This document shows, piece by piece, positions 22,992-32,553 of a stretch of 64,000 nucleotides of DNA; within the stretch, counting starts at the first letter, position 1, and every line of letters starts with the position of its first letter. The notes below the pieces were generated by a model. That model saw nothing but the letters and a program-made list of their open reading frames with translations. It did no database searches and had not been told where the DNA came from. Source of the stretch: Diabrotica undecimpunctata (lineage: Eukaryota; Arthropoda; Insecta; Coleoptera; Chrysomelidae); assembly GCF_040954645.1 (NCBI RefSeq), contig NC_092807.1, positions 124,001 through 188,000 on the forward strand, written 5' to 3'. Position numbers and translations under genes: made by a program.

Positions 22992-25900
22992 TTTTGTAAT
23001 TCATAATTTATTGTTTGTAATTTAATATAATAATAAAAAAAATACTTTGGTTACTTGTACATAAATGTACTGTAATTTCTTAGTTATTCGTTAAAAAACT
23101 CTTCCACTGAATGATATGGTCCTTCAGGTAGATAGCCTTTTGTCATTTACGGAACTTTGGGAAGATGCACATTTAAGTTGCAAAGGGAGATGGTTGTATA
23201 TATAATATAGATTTCTTTATTGAGATTATTGTCTTTGTTCTACAAATAATATCTATTATACTCAATAAATCTTAAATATAATGTAATATAAGTCACGCAG
23301 TAATTTAACAACTTTATCAGACAAATAAATATTTCTACATCACTGACCATTTAACTGAAATTCTTCAATTTGTTGGCAATGGCCATATTTTTGTTTCCCT
23401 AACAAGTTTATTCTAATATTAAAATTTTTTACAACCCTTTCATAATTATATTTTTATCGATGGGATAATTTCTGTGTTGACTAATTTGTCAAAGTCATTG
23501 CAGGTTAAGGTACCAAGGATCCTACCTACCGCTGGTGATGAAGTCGCCAGAACGGCCTGCCAAAGTTGAGGAAGATGTAAAGATCGAAGTGCCGCCGGAG
23601 GAGAAGAAGGTGAAACATGTACAGAGTTCAAAAATAAAATTGTCCAAGTACAAATTCGCCTTCGAACAAGTACCGATTCATATGGGATGGTACCAGGCTT
23701 TCCAGAGGCTCGACAACACCGAACAAACATACCCTTGCTTTAGTAATTGTAAGTATACACTCTTAATTAGGCTATGTTATGTTATTTGTTAAACCAAGTT
23801 TTTTGTGTGAGAATGTCTTGAATATTTTAATGAGTTCTTTTATAATTATAATAAAATAATGACTTCAATTCTGTTTCTATTCTCTATCTTTTATCGTCCT
23901 GCAAGTGATCCAGTAAGCCTTTGGTTTGTTTAAATTGTATCAACATAATAATATTCCCAATATTCATAATGTATTTTTGGGTGTAGTTTTTTCTAATGTT
24001 AGGGAGTTAAATATCCTAGCATCCATTATGTGGGATATGAATGTTGCTTAAACCTCGATGTGAAAGAAACAAATAGAAATAAGTTGGTTTATGATGAGTT
24101 GTTTTATGATTTTCGGAATGGCGATTACTTTGCGCATAACAACTTCCTTGCTTCCATAGACTGGCAGGTATATATGGTTAATGATATTGATGTTGCTACA
24201 AAATTATTCTATTAAGTTCTTTCTATAGAAATTGCTTACTTTGTGCAATTGAATAAATATAGAACTTCAACTTTTACCAAGTGGTTCTCTGCTGATCTTA
24301 GAAGACTGACTCTGGAGAAAAAACATGCTTACTATATTTATAATAATCGTTTTGATGATGACTATATCAGATTTCCCCATCTAAGAGCTGAATGTAAACA
24401 ACTGTCTGAAATTTGCTTCAGCAACTATATTAAAGGTATAGATACTGGCCTAAGAAATGATCCAAAATCATTTTGGAAGTACATCAATGATAAGCGATCT
24501 AGTCATAACCTACCTAACTCCTTATTTTATCAAGCCAAATCTGCAACAGATGGTCAAGACATACCTAATTTATTTATGAACTTCTTCCAAACTGTGTATT
24601 CACCAAATAACAACAACCTTTACGTACCTATCCATCCTTAAATGGCAACTTTAGTACAAAGATTTGTCCTTCTAAGATCATCATGACCGATATTTTTAAT
24701 GGCATAAATGAGCTGCCCAATAAGCTTACTGCTGGCCCAGATGGAGTGCCTAATTTTTTATTAAAAAAGTGTGCCTGTACCTTTGTAATGCCGTTTGTTA
24801 TATTGTTTAATAGATCTCTGGAAACCTCCATGTTTCCTTCTTCATTGATTCAACAAGATTAATGTAATGTTGCTTAGAACTATTTTGGAATACTGTTCAG
24901 TTATTTGGTCACCCTATTTTCAGAACAATATTGATACCATAGAAAAAGTCCATAATCAATTTTTGAGATATTGTGCATACCATGTCCACACTACTATTGA
25001 AAATCATGATTATTGCCGTAAAGAACAACAATTATCTTTACCCTCACTCAAGAACCGTCGTGATATGTCGGGAGATATATATTTTTATATGGATTTATTG
25101 ATTGTCCAAACCTATTAGCCAGATTAACTTTAATGTTCCCCATCAAGCTCTACGTTACCACAATGTTTTTAATATTACTTTCCATAGAACAACCTACGGT
25201 ATTCACAACCACAACCCATTGGATAGATACATGGGGCTATTAAATGTTCTTGATTTTGATATTTTCAATATAACTTTAACTCAGTTAAAAAGATCTCTTG
25301 CTTTGTGAGATGTATACTTATTGATTTAATTACTATTTAAATGGGAATAAGCCACAATTAAAGCTTAAAATACGTTTATTGACGTTTCAATTTCCACTTC
25401 GGAAATCGTTCTCAAAATACAAACATTAGTAAATTAAACAAATTTTGCTTTTTTTTACAAAATTTGTTTAATTTACTAATGTTTGTATTTTGAGGATTTC
25501 CGAAGTGGAAATTGAAACGTCAATAAACGCATTTTAACCTTTAATTGTGGCTTATTCCCATTTAAATAGTAATTAATTTAAAATGCCACAAGAAAATAGC
25601 TTCAGAACAATATGTATACTTATTGGGATTGTTGAATTTTGTTGTTGTTATATTTTGTTTGTTTTTTTTTAGTAAGTAAGATTTGTAGTCTCATTTTTTT
25701 AAACTTTTTAATATTGATTTTACATTATAAGTAATTTCAAGTTTTCAATCCAAACTGTGATATTGCATATTGTAATTTAAACTGTTAAGGCGGTTATAAA
25801 TACATTTAAGCATAGCAACAGAGGACATGGTACATCACGTGTTAAGAGAGAGAACTGTACTCTGATGTACATTTTCTGAATTTTACACGTGTATGTAATT

Positions 25901-28900
25901 ATTTATGTAAACAACACATCATAGCTCCACCGTATAGTTGTCACTGACGTTTTTGCATAGCGTTGCCACATTGTCGAAATAGTACATAATGTAGAGAAAT
26001 ATGAATAATGAAAACGTAAAAATATTATAAATATAAATTCATCTCTTCGGAGGTATAGGATGAAGAATTATAACGACAATTGAAATATAATGAAGCATTT
26101 GTATTATTTATTAATTCATAAGTGGTATTTATATTATTTCAGACCTTTGGGAGGAAATCGCTCTTCCTTATCAAATGCGCAGCATCCAGCCATTGGACCG
26201 TAAATCTTGCATTAGCCATTATCAAGAACTTCTAAAAGGTTTGATGGCGGTGGCGTCAGTAAAATCGGAATCGACTACTCGAAGTCCTTCCCCCGAAAGT
26301 ATGTCATCTTCTTCGTCACTCTACGATCCAGACGAAGACAGTAAACTGAGTGCTTCGACCAGTAGTTCTATCTGCAGCGCTGACGATAGATCAGCGAAAG
26401 TAGCGAAGGTAGGAGCGAGGAAGTCCAGTAGGGTAATATTGCCGCAACCGACTTCTTCATCAGGTATGGGACTTGTGCTACTTGTTGGGTAAATGAGGCT
26501 TATAAAGATTTGTTTGTAGGTAAAAATTCTCGGAAGTCGCCTAGACAGCATGCCTCTACTTTAGCCATTCTTAGCGACTTGATTCAACAAAGAAAACGCC
26601 GGTCCAAGCATAGACAGCCCGTAGAAGATGTTAACCAAGCTTTGACCACTATCGAAGAAGAACAAGAAATATTGTCGGCTCCAGTGCAAGAAGAAGTTGC
26701 ACCGGAACCTCCTCCTCCTCCAGTTCGATCACCGTCTCCTCCTCCAGTACAAGAAAACGAATGTCCTCCAAATCCTCAAAACCAAACCTCCCCCGTGAAG
26801 TCTAGAAAAATGAAACCCAAAATAGATTACCATTCGGTAGTGAAGCAGATAGACGATGAGTTGGATACAGCATTGGATGGAGATATAGACATAGAAGATT
26901 ATGAAATTGAGATGTCCGATGGAAATGGTGTGGATTTCAATAACAGCCGAACAACCTTGGACGATATTATGGGAATGTACGAGGAAAATAATTCCAAGGA
27001 GACTGAGAAGAGTTGTAGACGGTTTTTCAATGGGACGCCAGGAAGAAAACCAGGGTATAAAAAGCGGAAGTTGAACAAAACCGGTATGCATTTGAATTTT
27101 TAGATTTACCAGTAGGACATTTCTAATCACATATTTATTATTTTTTAAAATTTATTTTTTTATGTTTTACATTTTTTTTGTTTTCTTATATTTTTATGTT
27201 TTTGTTATGTATTACAAAAGGTTATTCTCATAATTTAGAAAATACAATTATAATTTCAGTTAGTAAATTTTCCTGTTGAGATCTTCAAACCTAATGATCT
27301 TCCTAGAAAAGAAATCTCCATATCTATGTAGAACTTCGTCTTATGCTTAAAGCGTAATAAATGTATCACCAAAGATTAAATTTTCTTATCAAGTCTCCTC
27401 CCTTGTTAATTCTGCTATTCTGAGCCATAATGGTGGCCAATTTGCTCAGCAGGAAAGTAGTGTAGGGTTTTAAGTAACTTCGGATGGTCAGCAATGTGTC
27501 GATGAGTTATCCAACAAGTTTTGAGAGAGAAAGGCTACCACGACAAGATATACAAAATGCAGTGTGGCGACTTAGTGTAATTCAAGAACAGCTTTGTGTA
27601 CGCTTGTCCTAAATTTTTGTCTGCTTTCCCTCCTAAGGTCAATGCTGACTCAGCAGACTACTAAAAAGAGGCTATTCAGCACCAAACTGCCGTCTTTATG
27701 GATGAAGTGGCTCAGCAGAAAATGTTGCCAACCATCAGAAGTTACTTGAAACTCTACATTACTTTGCTACTGAACAAATTGGCCCCCTTTATGGCTCGGA
27801 ATATCAAATAACAAAGGAAGAGACTTGGATAAGGAAATCGAATGTTTGGTAATACATTTATTATGCTTAAGCATAAGATGAAGAATATTGTTTGGGTCTA
27901 AAGGTGTCTCCGGTTTAGAATTGAAATTCCAGAATAGATCAGAGCTTGACTTCTACATAGATAATAACATAATCCATATTGCTGACACCAAGATAGAGCA
28001 CAGATAAAGAGATTTCTTCATAAGAATTGTTCTGAAGCTATTTTTTGTGCCATTTTAAAGTAATTACTATTTTAATGGGAATAAGCCACAATTGAAGGTT
28101 AAAATAAGTTTATTGACTTTTCCACTTTGAAAATACAAATGTTTCATCTACTTTCATCGTTCTCAAAATACAAACATTAATAAAATAAATAAATTTTGGT
28201 TTTTGTTACTTGGTGAAAAGTTCTTCTAATAATTTAATTTTATCTGATTCATTTATATTGACAATTCAGACAATATTATGCATTTTAAAGTACACGACTT
28301 TAAAATGATATTGCCAATATTGCTGACTTGCGTTCCCCGGACGATTTTATTGTAATATAGTTCATTAAATCACATGAAATCAACTTTAACTTAAGAATAT
28401 TCGCCAGAAAAAATCATAGCATGTGATTAATCTTTAAAAAGACAACCGCATGCAATATGACAGTAAAATTCTTCTGTTAGTGACTTCATAGTAAATCATG
28501 AGGAAAAATCCTCATAATACTATAAATTTAAATGCAACGGGGAGTTTAATACTGTCAAAGGGTCTAAACTTTGCTGGTACTCTTCAGTCTATTCCAAAAT
28601 TATACATAATTAGCTCAGTGAAGAAAATATCTCAATGTTTACCAACCCACGAAAAAGAAGAATACAGGGTATTATGTAAACTTGAATTGGAAAAGTCTAT
28701 TAAAATTGAACAAAACATACACAAAGGGGAACTAAAGGCTATAAGAACTTTAAAAAATGACGACTCCATAATCATCCTTCCAGCAGACAAGAGGAATGCG
28801 ACTTTGATAATGGATAAACTTCAATATAAAAACAAAATTAAAGATTTAATAACAAACGGACTTTATGCAACATTAACAAAGGATACAACAAAGCCGTTGA

Positions 28901-30106
28901 AAAACAGAATATATAGAACTTTATTCAAGTTTAAAGATTGTTTAACAAATTATCAAAAAAGATTAATTACACCTCATTGCAGTAAGATTCCTCATTTTAT
29001 GGAGTATATACCAGTTAGACCTATTTACAAATGTTCCATTAGATAAGACTTTAAATATAATCAAGACAAAATTAACATTATGTCCTGATAATACATATTT
29101 TCAACTAAATAATGAATTCTATAAACAAAATTTTGGTCTAGCAATGGGCTCTAGTTTATCTCCATTATTAGCTGATATATTTATGGAAGATTTTGAAACA
29201 AATATTATTTCTGAACAAAATTTAAAACTCCACTATGGTGGAGATATGTAGATGATGTATTCTCAATATGGCCTCATGGATCAGAGTTGTTGGACACATT
29301 CCTGAATGATATAAACGATAAAGAAGAGACAATAACATTTACCATGGAAAAGGAATATAACATATAATATATGGAAAATAACACACTACCTTTCCTGGAT
29401 GTTTTAACAAAACAAAAGGTAACAGGTAACAAAAAACAAAATTTGTTTAATTTATTATGTTTGTATTTTGAGAACGATTTCCGAAGTGAACGTCAATAAA
29501 CTTATTTTAACCTTCAATTGTGGCTTATTCCCATTAAAATAGTAATTTCTTCATTAGAAATATCATTAAGTTTGAAGAAATACAGGAAACTTCCACAAAC
29601 TAAAAAATTGATTATTAGTGACTAATATTAAAAATTTTTCTCCAGGATGGCCGAGTAAAACGAAGAAATCATCAAAGAAAGAACCGAATAAAGAGAAAAG
29701 CGAAGATGAAAATTCGAGTACTGTCGGTTCTGCCAGTGTGATCAATTCAGAAGCAGAAGACTGTGACGAAGGAGCAAACGTACAGGAGACAGTCGAGAAA
29801 CAAAAGCCGGAGACGATGAAGAGAAACAGTAGGCGAAAGGAGGCACCAAAAAATGCAAAGTCGCGTGCGAGTGATCAAAGTTGTGATGTTACTAAAAGCA
29901 GGGTGAAAGTACTGTCGAATAAATTAGTGAACAGTGAACTGCCGCAACCGTACGTGTGTGTTCAAAAGTTAGATAGCAAAAAACTATCGAAAACCGTAAT
30001 CGTTACGCCGCAAAGGACGACTAAAAAGCAAAGGCGGATGCCGGGGTCCCCGAAATCACCTAGAACGTTAAGAAAACCTAGAGGTAGATGGTATAGAGAG
30101 AGATAG
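18828..30106 (+). CDS. chif: Chiffon-like (Dbf4-type zinc-finger) protein, 3' portion, nine exons
   Basis: Exons with consistent phases: 18828-19012, 19124-19335, 20253-20560, 20975-21221, 21283-21595, 23504-23748, 26143-26463, 26520-27083 and 29646-30106. They total 2856 nt, i.e. 951 residues plus stop, and all introns are GT-AG. Residues 74-95 form a Dbf4-type zinc finger ([21 protein letters not shown]76, C79, H89, H95) followed by a [11 protein letters not shown] segment as in Dbf4 motif C, which binds the Cdc7 kinase. Later parts are low-complexity basic/acidic, with conserved-looking blocks [11 protein letters not shown] (exon 6), [12 protein letters not shown] (exon 7), [18 protein letters not shown] (exon 8) and a Lys/Arg-rich tail ending [11 protein letters not shown]. 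Fly Chiffon combines a Dbf4 region with a long C-terminus that binds Gcn5 in the CHAT complex. I infer orthology from the finger and size, not from a database search. Dbf4 motifs N and M and the true start are not seen upstream. Confidence 0.65.
19480..20205. mobile_element. Foldback MITE cluster in chiffon-like intron
   Basis: Short TACAGGGTG/CACCCTGTA ends occur at about 19482, 19635, 19888, 19972 and 20178. A longer inverted repeat of about 110 bp joins 19622-19730 to 20093-20205 through shared blocks such as ATTTTAGAAATATTCACGTT and CCTATTGTGAAC. A smaller unit (19888-19972) sits inside. The right end lies about 50 bp before the acceptor of exon 20253-20560. Confidence 0.7.
21623..21775 (-). 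repeat. Truncated 3' end of a non-LTR element
   Basis: This stretch matches 55682-55822 in nearly every base, e.g. ACAAAGCTTACAAAAAGT and ACTAAAATTACATAAATC. Read on the minus strand it ends in TATTCTATTCTA-like short repeats, the kind of 3' tail many non-LTR elements have. At 55682 the same sequence lies at the 3' end of a recognisable non-LTR coding fragment. Confidence 0.65.
21778..22830 (+). pseudogene. Non-LTR retrotransposon fragment with RNase H
   Basis: The frame at 21778-22017 is a post-RT segment ([18 protein letters not shown]). Then come RNase H pieces in several frames: [12 protein letters not shown] near 22180, [20 protein letters not shown] near 22280, [20 protein letters not shown] near 22342 and [15 protein letters not shown] near 22458. 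A Cys-rich tail follows near 22745. RNase H after the RT points to the I-like group. It lies in intron 5 of the chiffon-like gene in sense orientation. Confidence 0.7.
22913..22988. repeat. (TA)n microsatellite
   Basis: About 70 bp of uninterrupted TA dinucleotides in the chiffon-like intron. Confidence 0.9.
22989..23503. other. Intron remainder
   Basis: AT-rich intron sequence ending at the CATTGCAG acceptor of exon 23504-23748. Nothing else recognised. Confidence 0.5.
24015..25325 (+). pseudogene. Non-LTR retrotransposon fragment (linker and split RT), intronic
   Basis: Frames at 24030-24215 and 24243-24641 give the endonuclease end and linker ([37 protein letters not shown]). RT motif [20 protein letters not shown] follows near 24710. 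At about 24860 the sequence jumps to the RT thumb, [20 protein letters not shown], so most of the catalytic palm is deleted. The element is sense-oriented in the intron before exon 26143-26463. Confidence 0.75.
25328..25574. repeat. Penelope-type head-to-head terminal repeats, 247-bp palindrome
   Basis: Both ends are AATTACTATTTAAATGGGAA in inverted orientation, and the arms stay paired to the centre near 25450. Each arm contains a small hairpin (ATTTCC-ACTTC-GGAAAT) next to GACGTTTC or its complement. These termini match the inverted ends of the RT-bearing Penelope-like element at 28062-29547, so this is a coding-free derivative. Confidence 0.75.
25805..25935 (-). repeat. Single end of a Harbinger-family element
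   Basis: This stretch is the inverted, diverged counterpart of 13305-13440, with shared blocks TTTTCTGAATTTTACAC, GTATGTAATTATTTA and ACATCATAGC. No partner end was found nearby. Confidence 0.65.
27084..28061. other. Proximal part of the last chiffon-like intron
   Basis: AT-rich sequence to about 27280. From 27390 to 27960 the sequence is less AT-rich and looks like old repeat, but I could not assign a family. Confidence 0.4.
28062..29547 (+). mobile_element. Penelope-like element, deleted, with inverted termini
   Basis: Nearly identical 55-bp inverted ends begin AATTACTATTTTAATGGGAA and contain GCCACAATTGAAGGTTAAAA. Between them the + strand carries Penelope-type RT sequence. The frame at 28498-29043 has [31 protein letters not shown] and [13 protein letters not shown]. 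After a gap it resumes with [20 protein letters not shown] near 29128, a [12 protein letters not shown] box near 29248, ITFTMEKE and NTLPFLDVL near 29380. A piece of the RT between IPVRPI and FTNVPLDK is missing, and frameshifts and stops occur. No GIY-YIG endonuclease is visible. It sits in the last intron of the chiffon-like gene, in the same orientation. Confidence 0.85.
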
Positions 30107-30233
30107 AAAGACAAACGATACAACTTGTATTATTTATTAATTTTTTATGTATTTTTTTTTAATTTCATAAGAGAGATTGTATTCTATTTTGTACCAGAAG
30201 TTTATTTAAACCTGTACAGTATAGTGAAGAGAA

Positions 30234-30239
30234 AATAAA
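30234..30239 (+). terminator. PolyA signal of the chiffon-like gene
   Basis: AATAAA lies 128 bp after the stop codon and just before a short T-rich stretch. Confidence 0.65.
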
Positions 30240-30882
30240 ACTCTTGTTTCCTCATTATTACGTTTTTTTTTTTTTCACCTACTTAATCATCTACTCCATA
30301 AAATCGGTAATAGTATTGTATTAAACATATACAATAGTAAATAGAAACACTCAACAGGAACAAATTTGAAATTATTTTTCTTGTTCAAGAAAGTTCAGAC
30401 ATCCAAATTTGAGTTTACTGTGTTCTAAAGTCTGTATTCCTCGTTTTTCCTCTAGAACAAAAACTGCTAGTGTGTCAAGTAGCTTCATCGTTTACAATGT
30501 ATTTACTATCAAAAAATCTACTAACTAGGCAACCAAACATGCACCTCTAAAATAATAGGTGTTTATATTAAAATATAGTGGTGTTTATTTATTACTTTAC
30601 AACTAACACGAAGTAAATATATTTTAAAAGTTATTGTATATTTTTTTGAAATGGTAGGACGAAAACTATCAATAATATGTTGTTAATTATCTTATATTAC
30701 TTCTGCCATCTATACACAAGTTTTATGAAGATTTCTTCCTATGTGCGTTTCACGTTTTTCGTTCAGTAAATGCGTTCAGTACAGAGCATGTACCATCGAG
30801 CAAAAAGACAAAAGAGGGAATGTAAAGGTAGTGGGGGCAAAAATATTGTTAGACAGGAAGTGCCATCTTGAGAGGCCAAATT

Positions 30883-30911
30883 AAACAAGGAAAGAGAGTC
30901 TTTCCTTGTTT
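30883..30911. repeat. Perfect 12-bp-stem hairpin
   Basis: AAACAAGGAAAG and CTTTCCTTGTTT are separated by AGAGT. Confidence 0.8.
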
Positions 30912-31845
30912 AAGAAATCAAATTTAGTTGGGTTATGTTATTATTTGTCCCAACTGTCACATGAAATCTTATTTATATTGAAGTTTTTTAACAATTGTTT
31001 CACATTTTAGACTGTTATCGTTAATATGTAATTAAAACTTTCTCGTCTAAGACACATTCTGAAAACTATTTTATAGCTACTGTTAATAAGTGTCGGAAAA
31101 TTTAAATTTGGCGCATTCGCATTTCCGGATATGTCCGCCATCAGAGGCCACTTTTTTGGTCGTCTTTTCATAACGATTAGATTCCCTCTTTTGTCTTTTT
31201 GCTCGATGGCATGTACAGAGCTTACTGGTTCAGTATGGGAAAATAGAACAGTGTTGTCAATAGTTGCTTGATCTAACGAATCCCTTGTGTCTAGATTGTT
31301 GTTGAGTTTACCGAAAGTACAAGCTGAATATATCCGCAAATGTCAACCAAGAATTAAAATATTTTGGTTGTTATTTACAGCACACTCCCACCTAGCAGTG
31401 CCAGTTCTGTATTAAAAAGTAAAACGATTTGCGCGTCGCCTAGTGTCAGGGTGCTTAACTATATATATACATGACGGTAAATTCAAGAGGCACGTAAAAT
31501 TACCAAGGATTGTAAACTCATTTTAAAGCAAGAGAAAATCCAAATCAATATAATCCTAAATTTTTCGTTTAATATTTAGGTTTTCTTGTTATGTTGAGGT
31601 TATATTTATTTTCTATTACATTAAAAAGCCAATGTGGTCAAAAAATTAACAGAATAAAAATCTTTATTTATAAAAATGTTAAGTAAAAGAAATGATATAT
31701 GTTACAAGGAATAATAATAATACAAGTCAAGTGTAGTATAGTTACTTGTGAATTGTTGTGATAAGAACTTGTCAGTATTGAAATAATTGTTTAGTTATTC
31801 TTCTGTCAACTTTTCTGTGAATCTCTGGTCTTCTTACCTGCCCCA

Positions 31846-31878
31846 GAGAACTACGAACACAGTGTGTTCGTAGTTCTC
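31846..31878. repeat. Perfect 15-bp-stem hairpin
   Basis: GAGAACTACGAACAC and GTGTTCGTAGTTCTC are separated by three bases. Confidence 0.85.
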
Positions 31879-32553
31879 TACCTGGTCGTTGTAAAAACAA
31901 ACTTGGAACGGCTATTCTCTTAAATGCCACTATGTCTAATTTTGATTATATCCTCCTCTCTTTGAAATGACTAGCCCATACATGAAAATTGTTATAGTTT
32001 ATGTTGCAGAATTCTCTAATTTATGGTTCTTAACAGCATTCACCCATTTATCAAACATATCCGTATAATCCATGCAATCTGGAATACATCTTTTTTGGTT
32101 AGTTCTTCATGTTTCCATTGTTACCCCATGTATGTGTTCGATTCCACATTTAAAAATCGTCTAAAATTGTATCTTTTTGCGCTATTTATGAAAAAATAAA
32201 ACAAAACTTTGACTGTAATCCTTTAATGGCATAAAAAAGTGACAATGAACAACGCACAGGAATGAGACTAGCAGTGCCACCAAACGGAAGGGTGCCAAAC
32301 AAAAACGGACGTTGACTTTGAGTATCCTTGTTATCAATCTGTTTAATGAACTGTGATTTAAAAATTTAGGTTAGGTTTAAGGTCCAATCTCCAACTCCAA
32401 TGCCAAATTTGCTAAAGATAAAACTGGGATATTTAGATGTTGAGAGTTGAAATTTGCAGAAATTTATTTGAATTATATAATCAATTTTTAAAAGGGTGAG
32501 TAATTAATGGGAATAACTGTGAATACCTTTGACTTAATTAATATATTAACCAG

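Larger units (their letters stand above)
30240..32553. other. Spacer between the two host genes
   Basis: It contains an inverted repeat of about 45 bp (30780-30822 with 31178-31222), perfect hairpins at 30883-30911 and 31846-31878, and otherwise AT-rich sequence. The promoter of the diflavin reductase gene should lie in its right part, but no core element stands out. Confidence 0.5.

Noticed and set aside
23446..23730. Minus-strand 94-codon frame
   Set aside because: Antisense of exon 23504-23748.
26729..27130. Minus-strand 133-codon frame
   Set aside because: Antisense of the chiffon-like exon 26520-27083; it shows no features of its own.
31007..31339. Minus-strand 110-codon frame in the spacer
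   Set aside because: No recognisable motif, and one arm of an inverted repeat runs through it.
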